NCBI GenBank assembly: GCA_013399895.1
Contig: VXBA01005448.1
Span: 660,271 to 724,270 of the forward strand
From: Serilophus lunatus
Lineage: Eukaryota > Chordata > Aves > Passeriformes > Eurylaimidae
Direction: 5' to 3'
Length of the DNA: 64,000 nt
The notes under the pieces are model-generated. The model was not told where the DNA came from, made no database searches, and worked only from the letters and a program-made list of their open reading frames with translations. The first letter of the stretch is position 1. Every line of letters begins with the position of its first letter. The translations under genes and the position numbers were made by a program. Below, piece after piece: positions 13,129 through 25,300 of the stretch.

Positions 13129-13463
13129 ATCATAGAATCATTAAGCTTGGAAAAGACCTCTGATAACATCGAGTCCACCTTTAACCTACCATCTCTACCA
13201 TTTCCCCTTGTCCTGTTTCTTGGGAGAAGAGACTGACCCCCACCTGGTTACACTGTCCTTTGAGGCAGTGATAAGACCCCCCCCCAGCCTCCTTTTCTCC
13301 AGGCTAAATATCCCCAGCTCTCTCAGCCAACCCTTGTCAGATTTGTTCTCCAGACCCTTCACTGGTTTCATTGCCCTTCTTTGGACACCCTCCAGTACCT
13401 CAATCCCTCCAGTCTTGTCGTGAGGGGCCCAAAACTGAACACAGGATTCAAGGTACAGCCTCG
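13129..13463 (-). mobile_element. CR1 LINE fragment, 3' end, with internal deletion
   Basis: Read on the minus strand, this is the 3' portion of a chicken-repeat-1 (CR1) retrotransposon. Its reverse-transcriptase ORF end is visible at about 13460-13200, with CVQFWAPH, VQRRA and FSLEKRRL, which are hallmark strings of CR1 ORF2. It ends in the CR1 terminal motif, seen on the + strand as AATCATAGAATCA followed by TTGGAAAAGACCTCTGATAAC. Between the ORF part (about 13200) and the terminal 70 bp, roughly 230 bp of the usual CR1 3' region are missing, so the copy is 5'-truncated and internally deleted. It cannot encode an active protein. Confidence 0.88.
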
Positions 13464-16400
13464 TCAACCAAGTCTCTGTATCTCATTTCTACCACCTCAG
13501 ACTCTTGAGACCCGCTCAGTTGTTCCTTTTTAACACAACTAGCCTTAGTAGCATTAGCAAACAAATAAATTGGGATAGTCTTGTGCAGTACAAAGCTGGC
13601 TCGCACAAATCTAACCAGCTTTGTACATCTGTTACTGCCCACTCCCATTGAGTCATGCCGAGACTTAGTCACCAGCATCCTCAGTCTCACTGTGAGACTT
13701 ATATCTGTCTCCAAAACACATGCTGCAGTCTAGATGGCATGGAGGAGTGAGAAAAGCAAAGCAAAGAGCAACCTACTCCTAAAGGAATAAAGCAGTGTAG
13801 CAAACCTTATTATACTTTACTACAACTGGTCTAGCAAAGCAACAAAACAAAAGGACCAAGATTCCTCTGTGTGTCAGTTTTGAATCTTTCCTTGTGCAAT
13901 AATTGAGTGATTTGTTATAACTTCCCTAAGGCTTCTAGATAGGATTGTTCTCAAAGAAAGGACAATTTTCTATTCAAGTACAGCTACCAAGCTATGCCCT
14001 CTATTCCACAGAGATCAAACTTTGGAGAGCTCACAGGCTATTAGCATATGTAGCATATTTGCTATTCAGAGTTTTACACAGGCTCGTAATAGGTACAAAT
14101 CCAAGGTTGATCTAAAAAAAAAAATCTGCTGGTGTGCAGAGTGCAATGAAAGAAACTGTTCACAGCCAATGCTAATAAAAAATCCCGACCTCCTTTGTCC
14201 TTGGTAGAATAGTTGAAGTGCTCATAGCTCAGTAACATTAGCAGAGGAGGAGACCCTGAGAGCCCTATTAAGGTGTGGTGCTGAGGAGTGCAGCTTTTAG
14301 CAATTCTTTTGTGAGATCAGGGCCCTTGTCAGCACTCAGCTTAATTTCTCTGTATGTTGTTTCCTTTGTTTATTTTATTAAAGGAGCTGTCTCTCCTTAT
14401 TGAAAAACCATCTTAGTAAAGTGTCACCTTCTGCTTGAGTTATGTTGTAAAAAGAAACTGTAATGTCTGGCAGGCATTTCACGTCCTTAAATTTGGTGCA
14501 ATTCTAGCACATATATAGAACTTAGTGAAGCAGAAAAATAATGTCTCAGAGGTGACACCGTCAGTAGTCAGGACTGTGTGATGCTACCCACGCTAGGACT
14601 CTGAAAATGCTTATTGCTGAGACACCCAGCCTTTCAGCAGAGATGGCCTACGGGGCTACCCTGAAGCTCTTCTGAGCTGAGTCACCTCTGAAATGTGGCC
14701 AAAGAGTTGACAATATTCATGGGGACCCACCACTGTGGGCAGAGGTTCACATCACTAGGTCGTTCACGGTCATGTCTCGTGTTTGGATGGACTGTTTCAA
14801 AGGGTGGCAGCAGGGAGCTGTTGGTGAAATATGCTTTTGATACCCAGCCACTGTTGGGCAGGGCCCTAAAAGGGTCCTACTTCCACCTAAAATACATTGG
14901 AAATTGGTCTCTGTCCTGTCAGTCACAGCATGCCCCAGAGTGCCTTACCGGCCCCTTGGGTTCAGACATTGCGGAGAAGCTTTATCAGTCTGGCTGCCAA
15001 AGTAGTCTTGAAACAAAACAATAATAAAAAAGAATCCTTTTTTTTCTCTGTTGTTTACTGGATTCATGGCTTTAGTGGTCTGCTATTTAAGTCTGCAGCC
15101 TCTGCAACAGAATTGCTGGAAGCCTTTTTCTGACACCAAGGTCTCCAACTGCAGCAGTGTCCAGACTAGCGTGTTTGGGCAAGCCTTTTTTGGCAGGAAT
15201 TATCCCCACTAAGGAAAGGAACAATGAAACTGGCTGGAAAAGGTGAAAAATGGCTTGGCTATCCAGATCTTGCTCATGTTGCTGTTTAGCTATGCTATGC
15301 CAGCCAGTATATTTGCTTTCTGCTGTGGTTTTCCTTACTATTCTCCAAAACAATTCTGAGAAAACTTCTGTGTTTTCCCAGGATATCAAAGAATTTTGTT
15401 TTTCCTTATTTTCACATAAACCCAAATATTCTGCTATAAGGGCTGTCAAAGGAAAAAGAGCTGGAATTAGGAAGGATCACCCTCTAGATCTATGGGTAAC
15501 CAAGACCAGAACCTAGAGTTAGTCTCTCCTTTCGAGAAGAAATTAATGTGAAGAATCTGTAACCTTCCAGATGTCTGTTTTCCCCCCAGAAGAAACAGAG
15601 AAAGAAGTGGTAGAGAAGGTGAGTGCACTTGCAGAGGGAATAATCCTGTCTTGCACTGGGAAATCACCTTTTGAGTAGGTGTTATGGGAGATTTCCCTCC
15701 CAAGGAAGGAGCCTGACTGGTGGCTTGAGCACTGAGCCCTGGTTGTGCTGTGTCACTGCTCTGCTGCCCTCCAGAAAAAGCTTTGCTATCCTTGGGGCCG
15801 TATTCTTCAGTGAATGTAACAGGAGCTGTCACAACAACCTCTTGTAAGCAAAAGTAGATTGAAAACAAAATGAATCTCAAGCAGGTTTGTGGCTGTAAAG
15901 TAAATCTAAACTGTTCAAGAGGTCATGTTTTCTAACTGGGGATGGCAGGAGTGATATTTGGCTGTCAGATGGTGCTGAGTGACAGATGGACTGACTGGGG
16001 GCACAAGCATGGAAGGGAATCTGGCAGAACTTTGAAAAACAGACTCTTCATACGCTGAAATCCAGGTTAGCAGCACTAGGAACTGCAGTCTCTGGTGGTC
16101 TTTTCTCCTTACAGGAGTTATCATGGACTGTGGTCTCTACAGAAGTTGTCTCTCCAAGGATATAGTGCTGGACTGATGGATACAGGGCATGATGCCATTT
16201 GTGCTTCAGCCAAGGCTCTGCAGTCTGAAGGATTCTTCCTCCTAACAGGGTGTCACTGTACACCTTTGGTGGAAGTTTGAAACGTCTCTCCAGAACCCTG
16301 TGGTTGTCCAGGGCTTTTATTCCAAGTGAAGCAAAGCAGAGCTGGAGCTGTCTAAGAGCAGTTTCAGTCTCCAGTCAATGGCAGAGTGAGCCTTCAGTGT

Positions 16401-19262
16401 GTATCTGTTGGCAATAGATCAGAGCAGTCAGATCTGTGACAAGGGCAAGGGTTGCATCATTGGCCTGTCAAGAGTTCTGTGGTGTTTTGCAACACTTTTG
16501 GAGCAGTTTTTCTTTCTATTTTTTAAGAGTTACTGTATCATCAACTGCATCATCGAATGTCCTTCTGGATGAAGAGGAACACAAGAAACAAGTGGATATA
16601 TATCTGTGTTCTGCAGAGATATGTATAAAGGGAAAATAAGCTCTTAATATTTCCTTGCTTAACCAACAATTTGGAATTGAGAGAGCAGTGTTTGCAGCCT
16701 GACATTTGATATATATTTTTTTAACTTCTGGAAATGGATGCCTTCACATATAGACTCCTATGAATAAGTGAAAGATGAAAAAATTGTCAGGTACCAGCTA
16801 CAATTACAGACTTTATCACAGCACTAAAAGTACAACTGTTATCCAGTTTGAAATGTTCTGCAGTGCTGTATTAACAAAGAGAGGTCTCATGCTGCCCAGA
16901 AAGCAATAGCTCCAGTTATTTCTGCTTGCAAGTGGAGATCTGTTGTGGATGTAAAGACAGAAAAAGTTAGCATGCCTCCATGATACCTGTGAAATAGAAT
17001 CATCATCTATGTTTCTTGTTACTTTTAGACTTTAGTATTTAATATATATATATATATGTGGTTTTAAGCTTGGAATTGTAGCTGAGAACAGAAATTTAGC
17101 TCCTAGAAAAATAGTTGCACCTACCTCTACCCCCTCCACAGTTTGAAGGTTTCTGCTTAAAAAGAGAAGTTACGGTTTTGTTGCTAGCAGCTCCAGATTT
17201 TCTGAACAACTTCTTCAACCCTGATTACTAGATATGTGTCCCCTTAAACCCAGTTTCTTCCATCCAGTCTCCAGCCTTCCTAAACAGTTGGTTTTCTCCC
17301 TGGAAGTTAGACCAAATAATAACATAGGGACACTAATATGTGGCATTCCAAAGAGGTTATTTGCTCGATTTATTCCATGGAAAATGACTTAGCACACATC
17401 AGCTTCCAACTTCTGCACTACTGAAGATGGGTAGAGGAAAATGTTGGTAAATCCTTTGGCTAAATTAAAGTAAACACCAGGAATATGTTTTTGTGTAACT
17501 TTCCATTAGGCTCTTAAATGTCTTCACAGAGATTCTTCATTGAAGTCCTGCAGTAACATATGAAGTAATAATGATAATCTGTTTATTGACAGTGTTTATA
17601 AATGCCATTTATGGCTGAATAATTTTTATAGGGAGTACATTTAATCTTAACTAATTATGAGAATAAGCAAATTAATACAGAAGCTTTTCTTTAAGTTCCT
17701 CCAGTGCCTGGTTCAGCCTCAGTCAAATCTTGATGAGTGAAAATCTAAACCAAACAAATTGCTCTTATTTTGGTTTTGAGATGTTTCCTTAAGTTTTATT
17801 TGCAAACAATGGTGATGTGAAACACAGATGTCAAAGCATGACAATGAGGATGATGTTATATAGTTGAGCCTTTATAGATAATTCCCATTGAATGTGCATG
17901 GATAGAGCTGGGAGAAGATGAATGCCTTGGTTTGGGGCCTAATGATTTGGGGCCAGTTTGGCCAAGCCTGGCTGCTGCTTTTTTTTTTTCTTTTTCAACT
18001 TGGCATGGATTACTCCCTTGTGTTTCAATTCCAGTAATTCAATATTTTGTTCCTTATTTTTGTTGTTCGTTATGTAACCAGAATATTTTCAAACACTTGT
18101 AAGGATTATGCCTGAGTTACACACATTTTTGAGCATATTTTGGATTTAGTATCAGTACACAATGCAGTGTGATTAGACCTGTGGCTGCTCTGAATTCTGA
18201 AGACAAGCAAGCCCTGCAGACTGTCTGGATGGTGCTAATTTTTAATTAAGCTCTATTTGATCACAAATTAGGTTTATATGAAATTGCTATTTATTTATGT
18301 TTTGAACTCTTCTAAATGGATGCAGATGTGGTGGTAGAGAAGCAGTGAATCATTACATGGAAAGGGTGATGGCTCTCATCTGGGAGATTCTGTGTTGGGG
18401 AGGTATTCCTGACATTTAGAACACCATTTAAGACCCAAGATTCAGTTCTTCAGCACACACAGCATTAGGCAACCTCATGCTTTTGGTCATAGTGTTCCTC
18501 ATTATCTAGTTTTCTGGTCAAACAGATGCTAAATTTGACACTAGCATAATTTCCTTATGCATGTGGAAAGGAGCTCTAAAAACCCTGTGGCTGGAACATG
18601 AAGTAGTGTAAACAGAACAGACAGCAGGAGGTGGAATATAATTGCAGTTTGTTTTTGTTAGTTAAAGATGAGCATGTGTGCTTTTCTTATGGCTTTATTG
18701 TCTTTAGTCCTGCAGAATTGGCTGCTCCTCTCTCATTTGTCCAAGTGAATTGGTGATTTCCTCCCTGAGCACCATGTCACAGTTTTCTCCCTCTTTGTTA
18801 TGGTCGTTACATATGTCTCAGAACACTGACATATTCTCATTTAGGTTGTGCTTATTGCCATCAATACTCTTTAAGATCATACATCCTGCTAAAGGCAACA
18901 CAGGCATTTGCTGAGCAAGTGTCTGTATTTAAACTGCAACTTCCTGCCAATTTTTCTGTGGCATTTGGGTAGCTCCCTTTGAAAGTTTTAACACTGAACT
19001 TTTTACTTTGGCTGCAGGTAGTTTTTGGTGGTGATGTAGTGCAAGCACTGCTAAGGGCTCCGTATTCACTTGTACCTTAAATCTGCCACTGATTTCAGCC
19101 AAGGAGGACAAGCAGAGTCCGTGTTACTGCTTGCCAGCAGTTGCTATGGGTAAAGCAGTGGGCACTTTGCAAATAGACCCATGGGCTACAATCATGGGAT
19201 GCTCTGGTGGAAGGAAGAGGACATTAATAAGAGAAACCAATTTTTCTTTTCTGTCCTGGCAG
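13464..19262 (+). other. Intron upstream of the DLSSFAMP exon
   Basis: It contains the (AT)8 tract and an 11-bp inverted pair at 14546-14556 / 14681-14691. The stretch just after the CR1 (13464-13735) could be another old repeat, but I could not assign it. The polypyrimidine tract and CAG acceptor of the 19263 exon close the segment. Confidence 0.55.
17042..17057. repeat. (AT)8 microsatellite
   Basis: Eight uninterrupted AT units in intronic sequence between the CpG-rich block and the DLSSFAMP exon. Confidence 0.85.
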
Positions 19263-19334
19263 GATCTCAGCTCATTTGCCATGCCATTCCTGGACGGTGA
19301 TGTGGAGAGCACCGACAAAAATGCTTCTCGCAAG
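19263..19334 (+). CDS. PRKAG2: PRKAG2 internal exon (AMPK gamma-2 N-terminal extension, exon 2 of the long form)
   Basis: This 72-nt exon encodes exactly 24 codons, DLSSFAMPFLDGD through NASRK. It corresponds to residues of about 39-62 of human long-form AMPK gamma-2, where the segment reads DLSSFAMPLLDGD and ends SRK. The acceptor is a pyrimidine-rich tract ending CTGGCAG and the donor is AAG|GTAGGA. Both ends are phase 0, as expected for this exon. AMPK gamma-2 is the energy-sensing subunit whose CBS repeats bind AMP, ADP and ATP; this exon lies in the non-catalytic, probably disordered N-terminal tail that distinguishes gamma-2 from gamma-1. An in-frame ATG at 19281 (the seventh codon) could serve as the start of a shorter isoform, as known for mammalian PRKAG2. 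The open frame runs on for 27 codons past the donor, but that stretch is intron. Identification rests on recalled human protein sequence, not on an alignment. Confidence 0.96.
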
Positions 19335-22300
19335 GTAGGATATCCCCAGAACTTCACCTTCATTGTAGTGCTTGAATCCCTTGGTGAAAAACACAACTTT
19401 CTAGGCTTAAAATAGCCTGGAGTTTTCATCTTCCCTGCTGTACCATTAACCTGTTGGTTAATGCACTTAATGATGCACTAAGGCAAATAAATGAACTTTT
19501 GCAGACCTTAGCATGGTGGCGCTTATGCAGTATAACCTGTGAAGGATGTAAATCACCGGTGGTATTGCTGTAAATGCGGCAGGTATTGTATGTAACACTG
19601 TTTTAACTCAATTAACTGCTGTTGCATAACTGTATTCTCAGGAATATAGTTAGCTAACAAAATTTGAGGGTTTTGCTACAGAAAGCCAGTGCCCAAGTAG
19701 GTACCTGTGGCTGTCAGTAGGTTTTCCTGGAATTGCCTTCTGATGGTTGTTTTCTGTCTACAGAGGCTTTAACTGTTCAGTGTCCTTGATCTGTCTGTCC
19801 TTGGCACTGGCAAAATGAGCTGCCTTAATTTGCCAAAGCCATAGCGGTAGAGTCTTCCTGTAAACAAAGTGGAAATTTTTCTTCTCAGTGTGGGATTAAC
19901 TCAAGGTTACCCTTCTGGAGGCATCGAGTTGTTTTTCTGATGGCCTGCTATTAAATTAAGGCAATACAGTCACGGAGTTTGCTTTCTTTAAAAATGATCA
20001 GGGGAGCATATTCAGTGGATGACATTAGGGATGGTTATACAGTGCCTACACAATCTTCAGAGCAATAAAAAGCTGTGGGTGGGATCTGTCATCTCCAGGT
20101 CCTGGCCTCCTCATTTTCACAAAGCATTGAAGTACAAGCTGGTCTGCTAAATGTAAGCCTCCTACCAGCCACGTTCCAGGTTTGCCAAAGACGGATACTC
20201 CTCCAAACAAAGAGATACTCCTCCCACCCCCAAGGCTGATCTTCATCTACACAGCAGGACAGTTTGACTTGTCACAGAATTTACAAGGCATTGGACCTCC
20301 ATGAGGATTAAACCTGCTACAAGCCATTTGTCAAAGCATCTGCAGTTATAGTTCAAGGCAGGCAAAGCAATAAATATCTCCTTAGCGAAGCTGATCTGCA
20401 TCTAGAACAACAATAACTTAGCTCTGTTGACACCACAAGTTTCTATTCCTTCACACCTCACAGTGAAGGACAGATGTTCAAAGAATTTCTGCAATACATC
20501 AGTAATTGAATATGTTTATAACATTGGCTTTGTTCTTCTCTGTGTTGGACATTTTAAGACTGATGTAGGAGTCACTGACGCAGGGGAACTCTTCTAGATG
20601 CCAGGAAAATTATATATACAGCATACCAAAAGATGCCTGTTTGGAGGGTTTGAATAAAGTGAACAAGGTAAAGTTTTTGGAAGGCGTAGTCATGCTGCAA
20701 GAAGGCAGGGGTTTCTAGCTAAAAGTTGATTTTTGCATTTATCATCTCCTTTTCACAAAGAAAGGAATCTCAGTCATGAGAAAAAAATGTGCCAAAGGTA
20801 ATCGTGCTTATGTGCAGTATTATATGACATCACTTTATTACTTCTACTTTACCATTTCTGAGTCCCAAGTTTTTCTTCTTACTAGCCTTTAGAGTTTAGT
20901 TTGATGATTGCTTGTCTTGGGAGAACTGAAAGAACATTTCAGTAGTTGTCCTTTTTTGTACCATTGATAAATGCTGGGTTTTTTTCCCAGATCTGGGCCA
21001 AGCTCTCCTTGTGGAAGTGCAATTGACTTTGGAAGAACCATAATATCTAAAATTGCATTTTTAACTGACCTTTTTGGTTGAGTGTGTAAGATCCAAGTGT
21101 TCTTTCTAACATTATTCTCGGAGTTCTGTTCAACACGTGCAACAAAGTGATAAGAAACAAACTGGCAGTGCCCAAGTCCTGATAAAAAACAGATCAAGTA
21201 ATAAAATGCATTGCCACACATCTTATATATTGTTTTCCTCAATGTAAGGATGAGTGAGACCTGTGCTAGTGAATGATAAGTATCATCAGACTGCACTGTT
21301 TATTCAATTCCAAATAAAAGTTTGCCTATCCCTACTGCTGATACATAAAAACTCCCCATGTTTCTCTTCCCTTCCAAATGAGAGGGTTTTTCTTAGTTCA
21401 AGATTGAAATCACAGTATGGTGTGTAACTTTTGACTATTAGAAGTCAGTATTTCATCAGTAGTGTGGCTTTTCCATTCATTTGTCATGGTGGAGACAAGG
21501 AATTCATCAGGGATGTCTCTCTTCCTGTACTTAACTCTTCTGTCACCTGGGCTATAGATCAAGGTAGACAAGAACATTTCACAACCCATCTTTCTGATCT
21601 GCCATTAATTTAATTCTCCACTTCTTTGTGAAAGGCTTTTAGAAACTGAATTAACATTTTTCACAGATATCCTCAGCACTTTACCATGCAAGTATCTCTC
21701 GATCATTATCCTGTGACAGCAATCCTCATTGCACAGCTAGGAAATTCAAGTCTAGAATTGTTTGTTCAGGCTCATTTAGGAATATTTTGCAGCAGTGGTA
21801 ACGTGACAAACATTTCCTGAAGTTTAGTCTTAATCATTTCTCATTAATATGTCTACTATTATAAATGATGCATTCTTTATGACTAATGTCAGGAAGAGGA
21901 TAGGGATAGTTTTCACCCTTCTCTGTAGAAGATGGAATATATAAAACTGTAAAGAATATTGTGAAAAAGTTTTTGGTGTAGTGTGATCTAGAAAGGCGCC
22001 CATGGCAGGTATTTTGGCCCTTGTTATTGGAAGAGGGGAAGTTCAGAGACCTGGAAAATCATGAGTGAGGGGAAGCATCATTCAGAAAATAATTCTGGTG
22101 CAGTGTGGTGGGGCAGCAGTCAGGGGTGAGTGCCCCTCTGCACACAAATGGATCTATCAATTGTAGAGGTCTTAACACCTTGAATGTTTACAGGTCTTTC
22201 ATCTGAAATGTAGGTTAAAGGATAAAGTGTGGAAATTATAGGAAACTGATAGTCATTGCTTTCAGCTGAAAGGTCAGGGTTGTAAACGAATAGAGAGAGG

Positions 22301-25300
22301 AAAATGGCACAGGAAGAAACTTGTCCACAGAGGAGCCAGCTAGCAAATTATAGATGGAGAAGGAGGAGGAAGGAGAGAAAGTTGAATAAAAATATTGGTC
22401 CATTCCTTCCATCACAAAATTGTCATCAAAATTTAGACAAAAGCTTGGAAAAGACGTGCACATTAAGTATTCCTTTCTCTACATGGGGAAAAAGTTGGTG
22501 AGATGTTTATCTTAGATGACAAAGGTGGATCTATCGTATTAATAACTTAAGTGTCTTTAAAGGTTGAGATGTTAAAGCAAGACATTGAAATTAAATCCAA
22601 ACAACTCTGACAAAACATTTTTGAATGAATTGGCAGAGCTTTTTCTGCCTAGTGTTGATTTTGAGTGAATCTTGGAGCAGAGGTGAAGTTCCAAAAGACT
22701 GTAAAAAAAGCTATTACTGTGTTAATATTTGCAATGTTTGCAATTAGGGTAATGTACAGGTTTATCAAACATTAGTCCTGGGCAAAACACTGAAATAGCT
22801 CATGTTGGATAATTAATGATGCTGTCATAACAGACTCATTTTAATTGGAATTAATTGTAAATGGTTCTTATTGAACAAACGTGGGGGTTTAAATGAATTA
22901 TAAATTTGGTTGAGAAATTCATAGTGTTGGTGTCGTGTATAGAAAAGTAGCACAAGTCATTTTAATTTAGGAAACTGGAATGATACTGAATAAACATGGA
23001 GCCTATTAAATGAATAAAAACCTGGCTGCTAAAATAAATGGGGAAAAAGTGGAAAATTTTGTTTCTAGGCAGACAAAACATTCTGTTGCTGTACTATATC
23101 ATATTTTGTCAGTGACTTGAAAGATAGACAGACTCATTACTGATACAATTTGTAATACTGATACAAAAATGAGAGAGGGAGAGAGAATAGCAAATTCTGA
23201 GCACGAAACTTCCTGATGCAGAATGACGTGAATCACTGAAAACACATTTTGCAAACAACCAACCCATCTCATTTTGGTCCTTCTTATCGATTACATCTAG
23301 AAGCAAATAATGCAGATTTTTTGGGAAGTCTTTTACAAAGCCTTGGTCAGATTTTGAGAACGGCTGTAGGTACTCAGCTTGTACATGGACTTAGGATATG
23401 GCTCGATTGTTAAATGATTAGTTTGGGTCCTGGATGTACAAACAAAGGAATAGAGGGAAACGTAGAGGTTTTGTTGTGACTTGCATGTGGCACTAACTCA
23501 CAGTTCTGCTACCAGCAGTGCAGTGAAGCGTTGATGAACTTGGAGCAGACTTTGTCGGAGAAGTGACTCCAATATTGAAGGACTCCGAGGAGTGTTTTGT
23601 CCTGCTACTGGTCCCAGGATTGTTTTTGTTTTGTCCGGTGACTCATGGGTATGGCATGAGAACCCCTGAAAACGGGAGGAGAATAAAAAAACTTCAGCCC
23701 CCCTCTTCACTGAATAACAAATCTTCTTTCGATTTAATTTTGTCAATCTTTTAATTGCCCATTTCTTTATGAGCAGTGAGGGTGGGGAAAGTGTTCTGGA
23801 TAGAGCCACAGCCTTGGCGTAGAGCATCAGAAATCCACCTGCAGTGGATGCAGAGAGTCTCAGGGTAAGGGCATGTAGGACAACCACTGCACCGTCCTCC
23901 CCATCCACTGCTTTAAAATAAATGCAGTTAGGGGTTGGGAAGTGGACGGGGAGCCAGCCCTCCTTTCACCTTTCCTGATGCTCGCTTCTGCCTTTGAGCA
24001 GCCCTGCTCGCTGCTGGAAACCTTCCCCTGGCCATGTGCACAGCAATGCAGAGCTCTCACAGTCTGCCAGAGCAGCCAGCCTCATCCCATTGTATTTTAA
24101 TTTGGGAAAGTGTCATTGTACTTTAGTTTTGGGAAGTGACATCTCTGACCCTGTAAAATGCAATGTCATCTCAATTGTTACTGCTCATGCAGAACCAAGG
24201 GAACTAGTGGTGCTGAACGTGACCACATGGTGCCTGAGAGAGTAAGTCCTTCATTACCTTTCAGTCTAATGAAGTCAGCTCTTGTGCCTCTCTGAGCTCT
24301 TTTATTCCAGCAGAATGGGAGAATCATCCAATTAACTTTATCAAAGGGCTTTTTTATTGAGATTCAGTGGAAGAGCAGGAAACAAGTGCAGACGTCTCTC
24401 TGGTGTATCGTTTCTAATTGTGTTTACTGTCCCTATCAAGGATGGTGGGAGGCAATTCCTTTTCTGCTATTTGTCTTTCAAAAAAATTTTAAGTGAAGAG
24501 GCAAAATAAAGGTCAAATAACTCACTGTTGTAAAAGCAAACAAAACTCAAATGCTCCATAAATGTCCTCACTATTCAGATTTGGAGAAGAAAGGAACAGA
24601 GCTCAGGAGCATTTCATAAATTTCACTTAAATTCAGAAGCATTTTGAAAGGCTGTTTAGATTGAGCCCATTTGTATTCCAGACAGGTTATTTTTTCAGGC
24701 TATTCTGAAAAATGAAACTAAATTCACCACTGAATTGAGTGGTGAACTGAACCAGAGCCAGAAATTTTTCAGGGAGAGCATCCTCTGGGAAAGGCTGTGT
24801 GCCCAAGCAAGGACTTGTTGCTGGAGCATCCTGGGAGGGGAGCAGAGATGGCTGTGAAGAGGTGACAGTATCTGAATTTCCCTGACTGACACAGCCTCTG
24901 CCTGTCCACGATCAGGGTATTTTCTGCAGAGCTCGTTCACTTTTCTGAGCACATTGCTTTGACAGGACACTTTTCTTCCCTGCAGTTAAGTGGTTCTTAA
25001 ATTCTAGGTTGGGACCAGAAGTGTCTTCTAAGAGAGGACTTTATTTGGCAAAATGGAGGGAACAGATTTTCAATATAAAGCATGGGAACCAAAAAAATGA
25101 TGTTGAGAAAATTTCCATCTGTGTCAGGACCGAGATGGGTGGTGTGAGGATGACAGGAGCCTAGTTCGTGGTGAAGTGTGAATAGTTTGGTATCTCAGCC
25201 CATTGCACTGGGGATTATCATATGCTAGTGATTAAATGTCATGCACGTCAATATTTCTTGTAAAATAAGATGAAGAATTGGGAGTCGGGTAAGAAAACAG

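Noticed and set aside
14546..14691. 11-bp inverted repeats 124 bp apart, as in a small MITE
   Set aside because: Short arms, no target-site duplication seen and no second copy in the window.
15467..15880. 137-codon minus-strand ORF
   Set aside because: No domain or conserved motif; overlaps other chance ORFs on the opposite strand.
19131..19262. Open frame upstream of the DLSSFAMP exon (ATG at 19131)
   Set aside because: It crosses the polypyrimidine tract and the CAG acceptor. The human protein matches only from the acceptor onward, so this part is intron.
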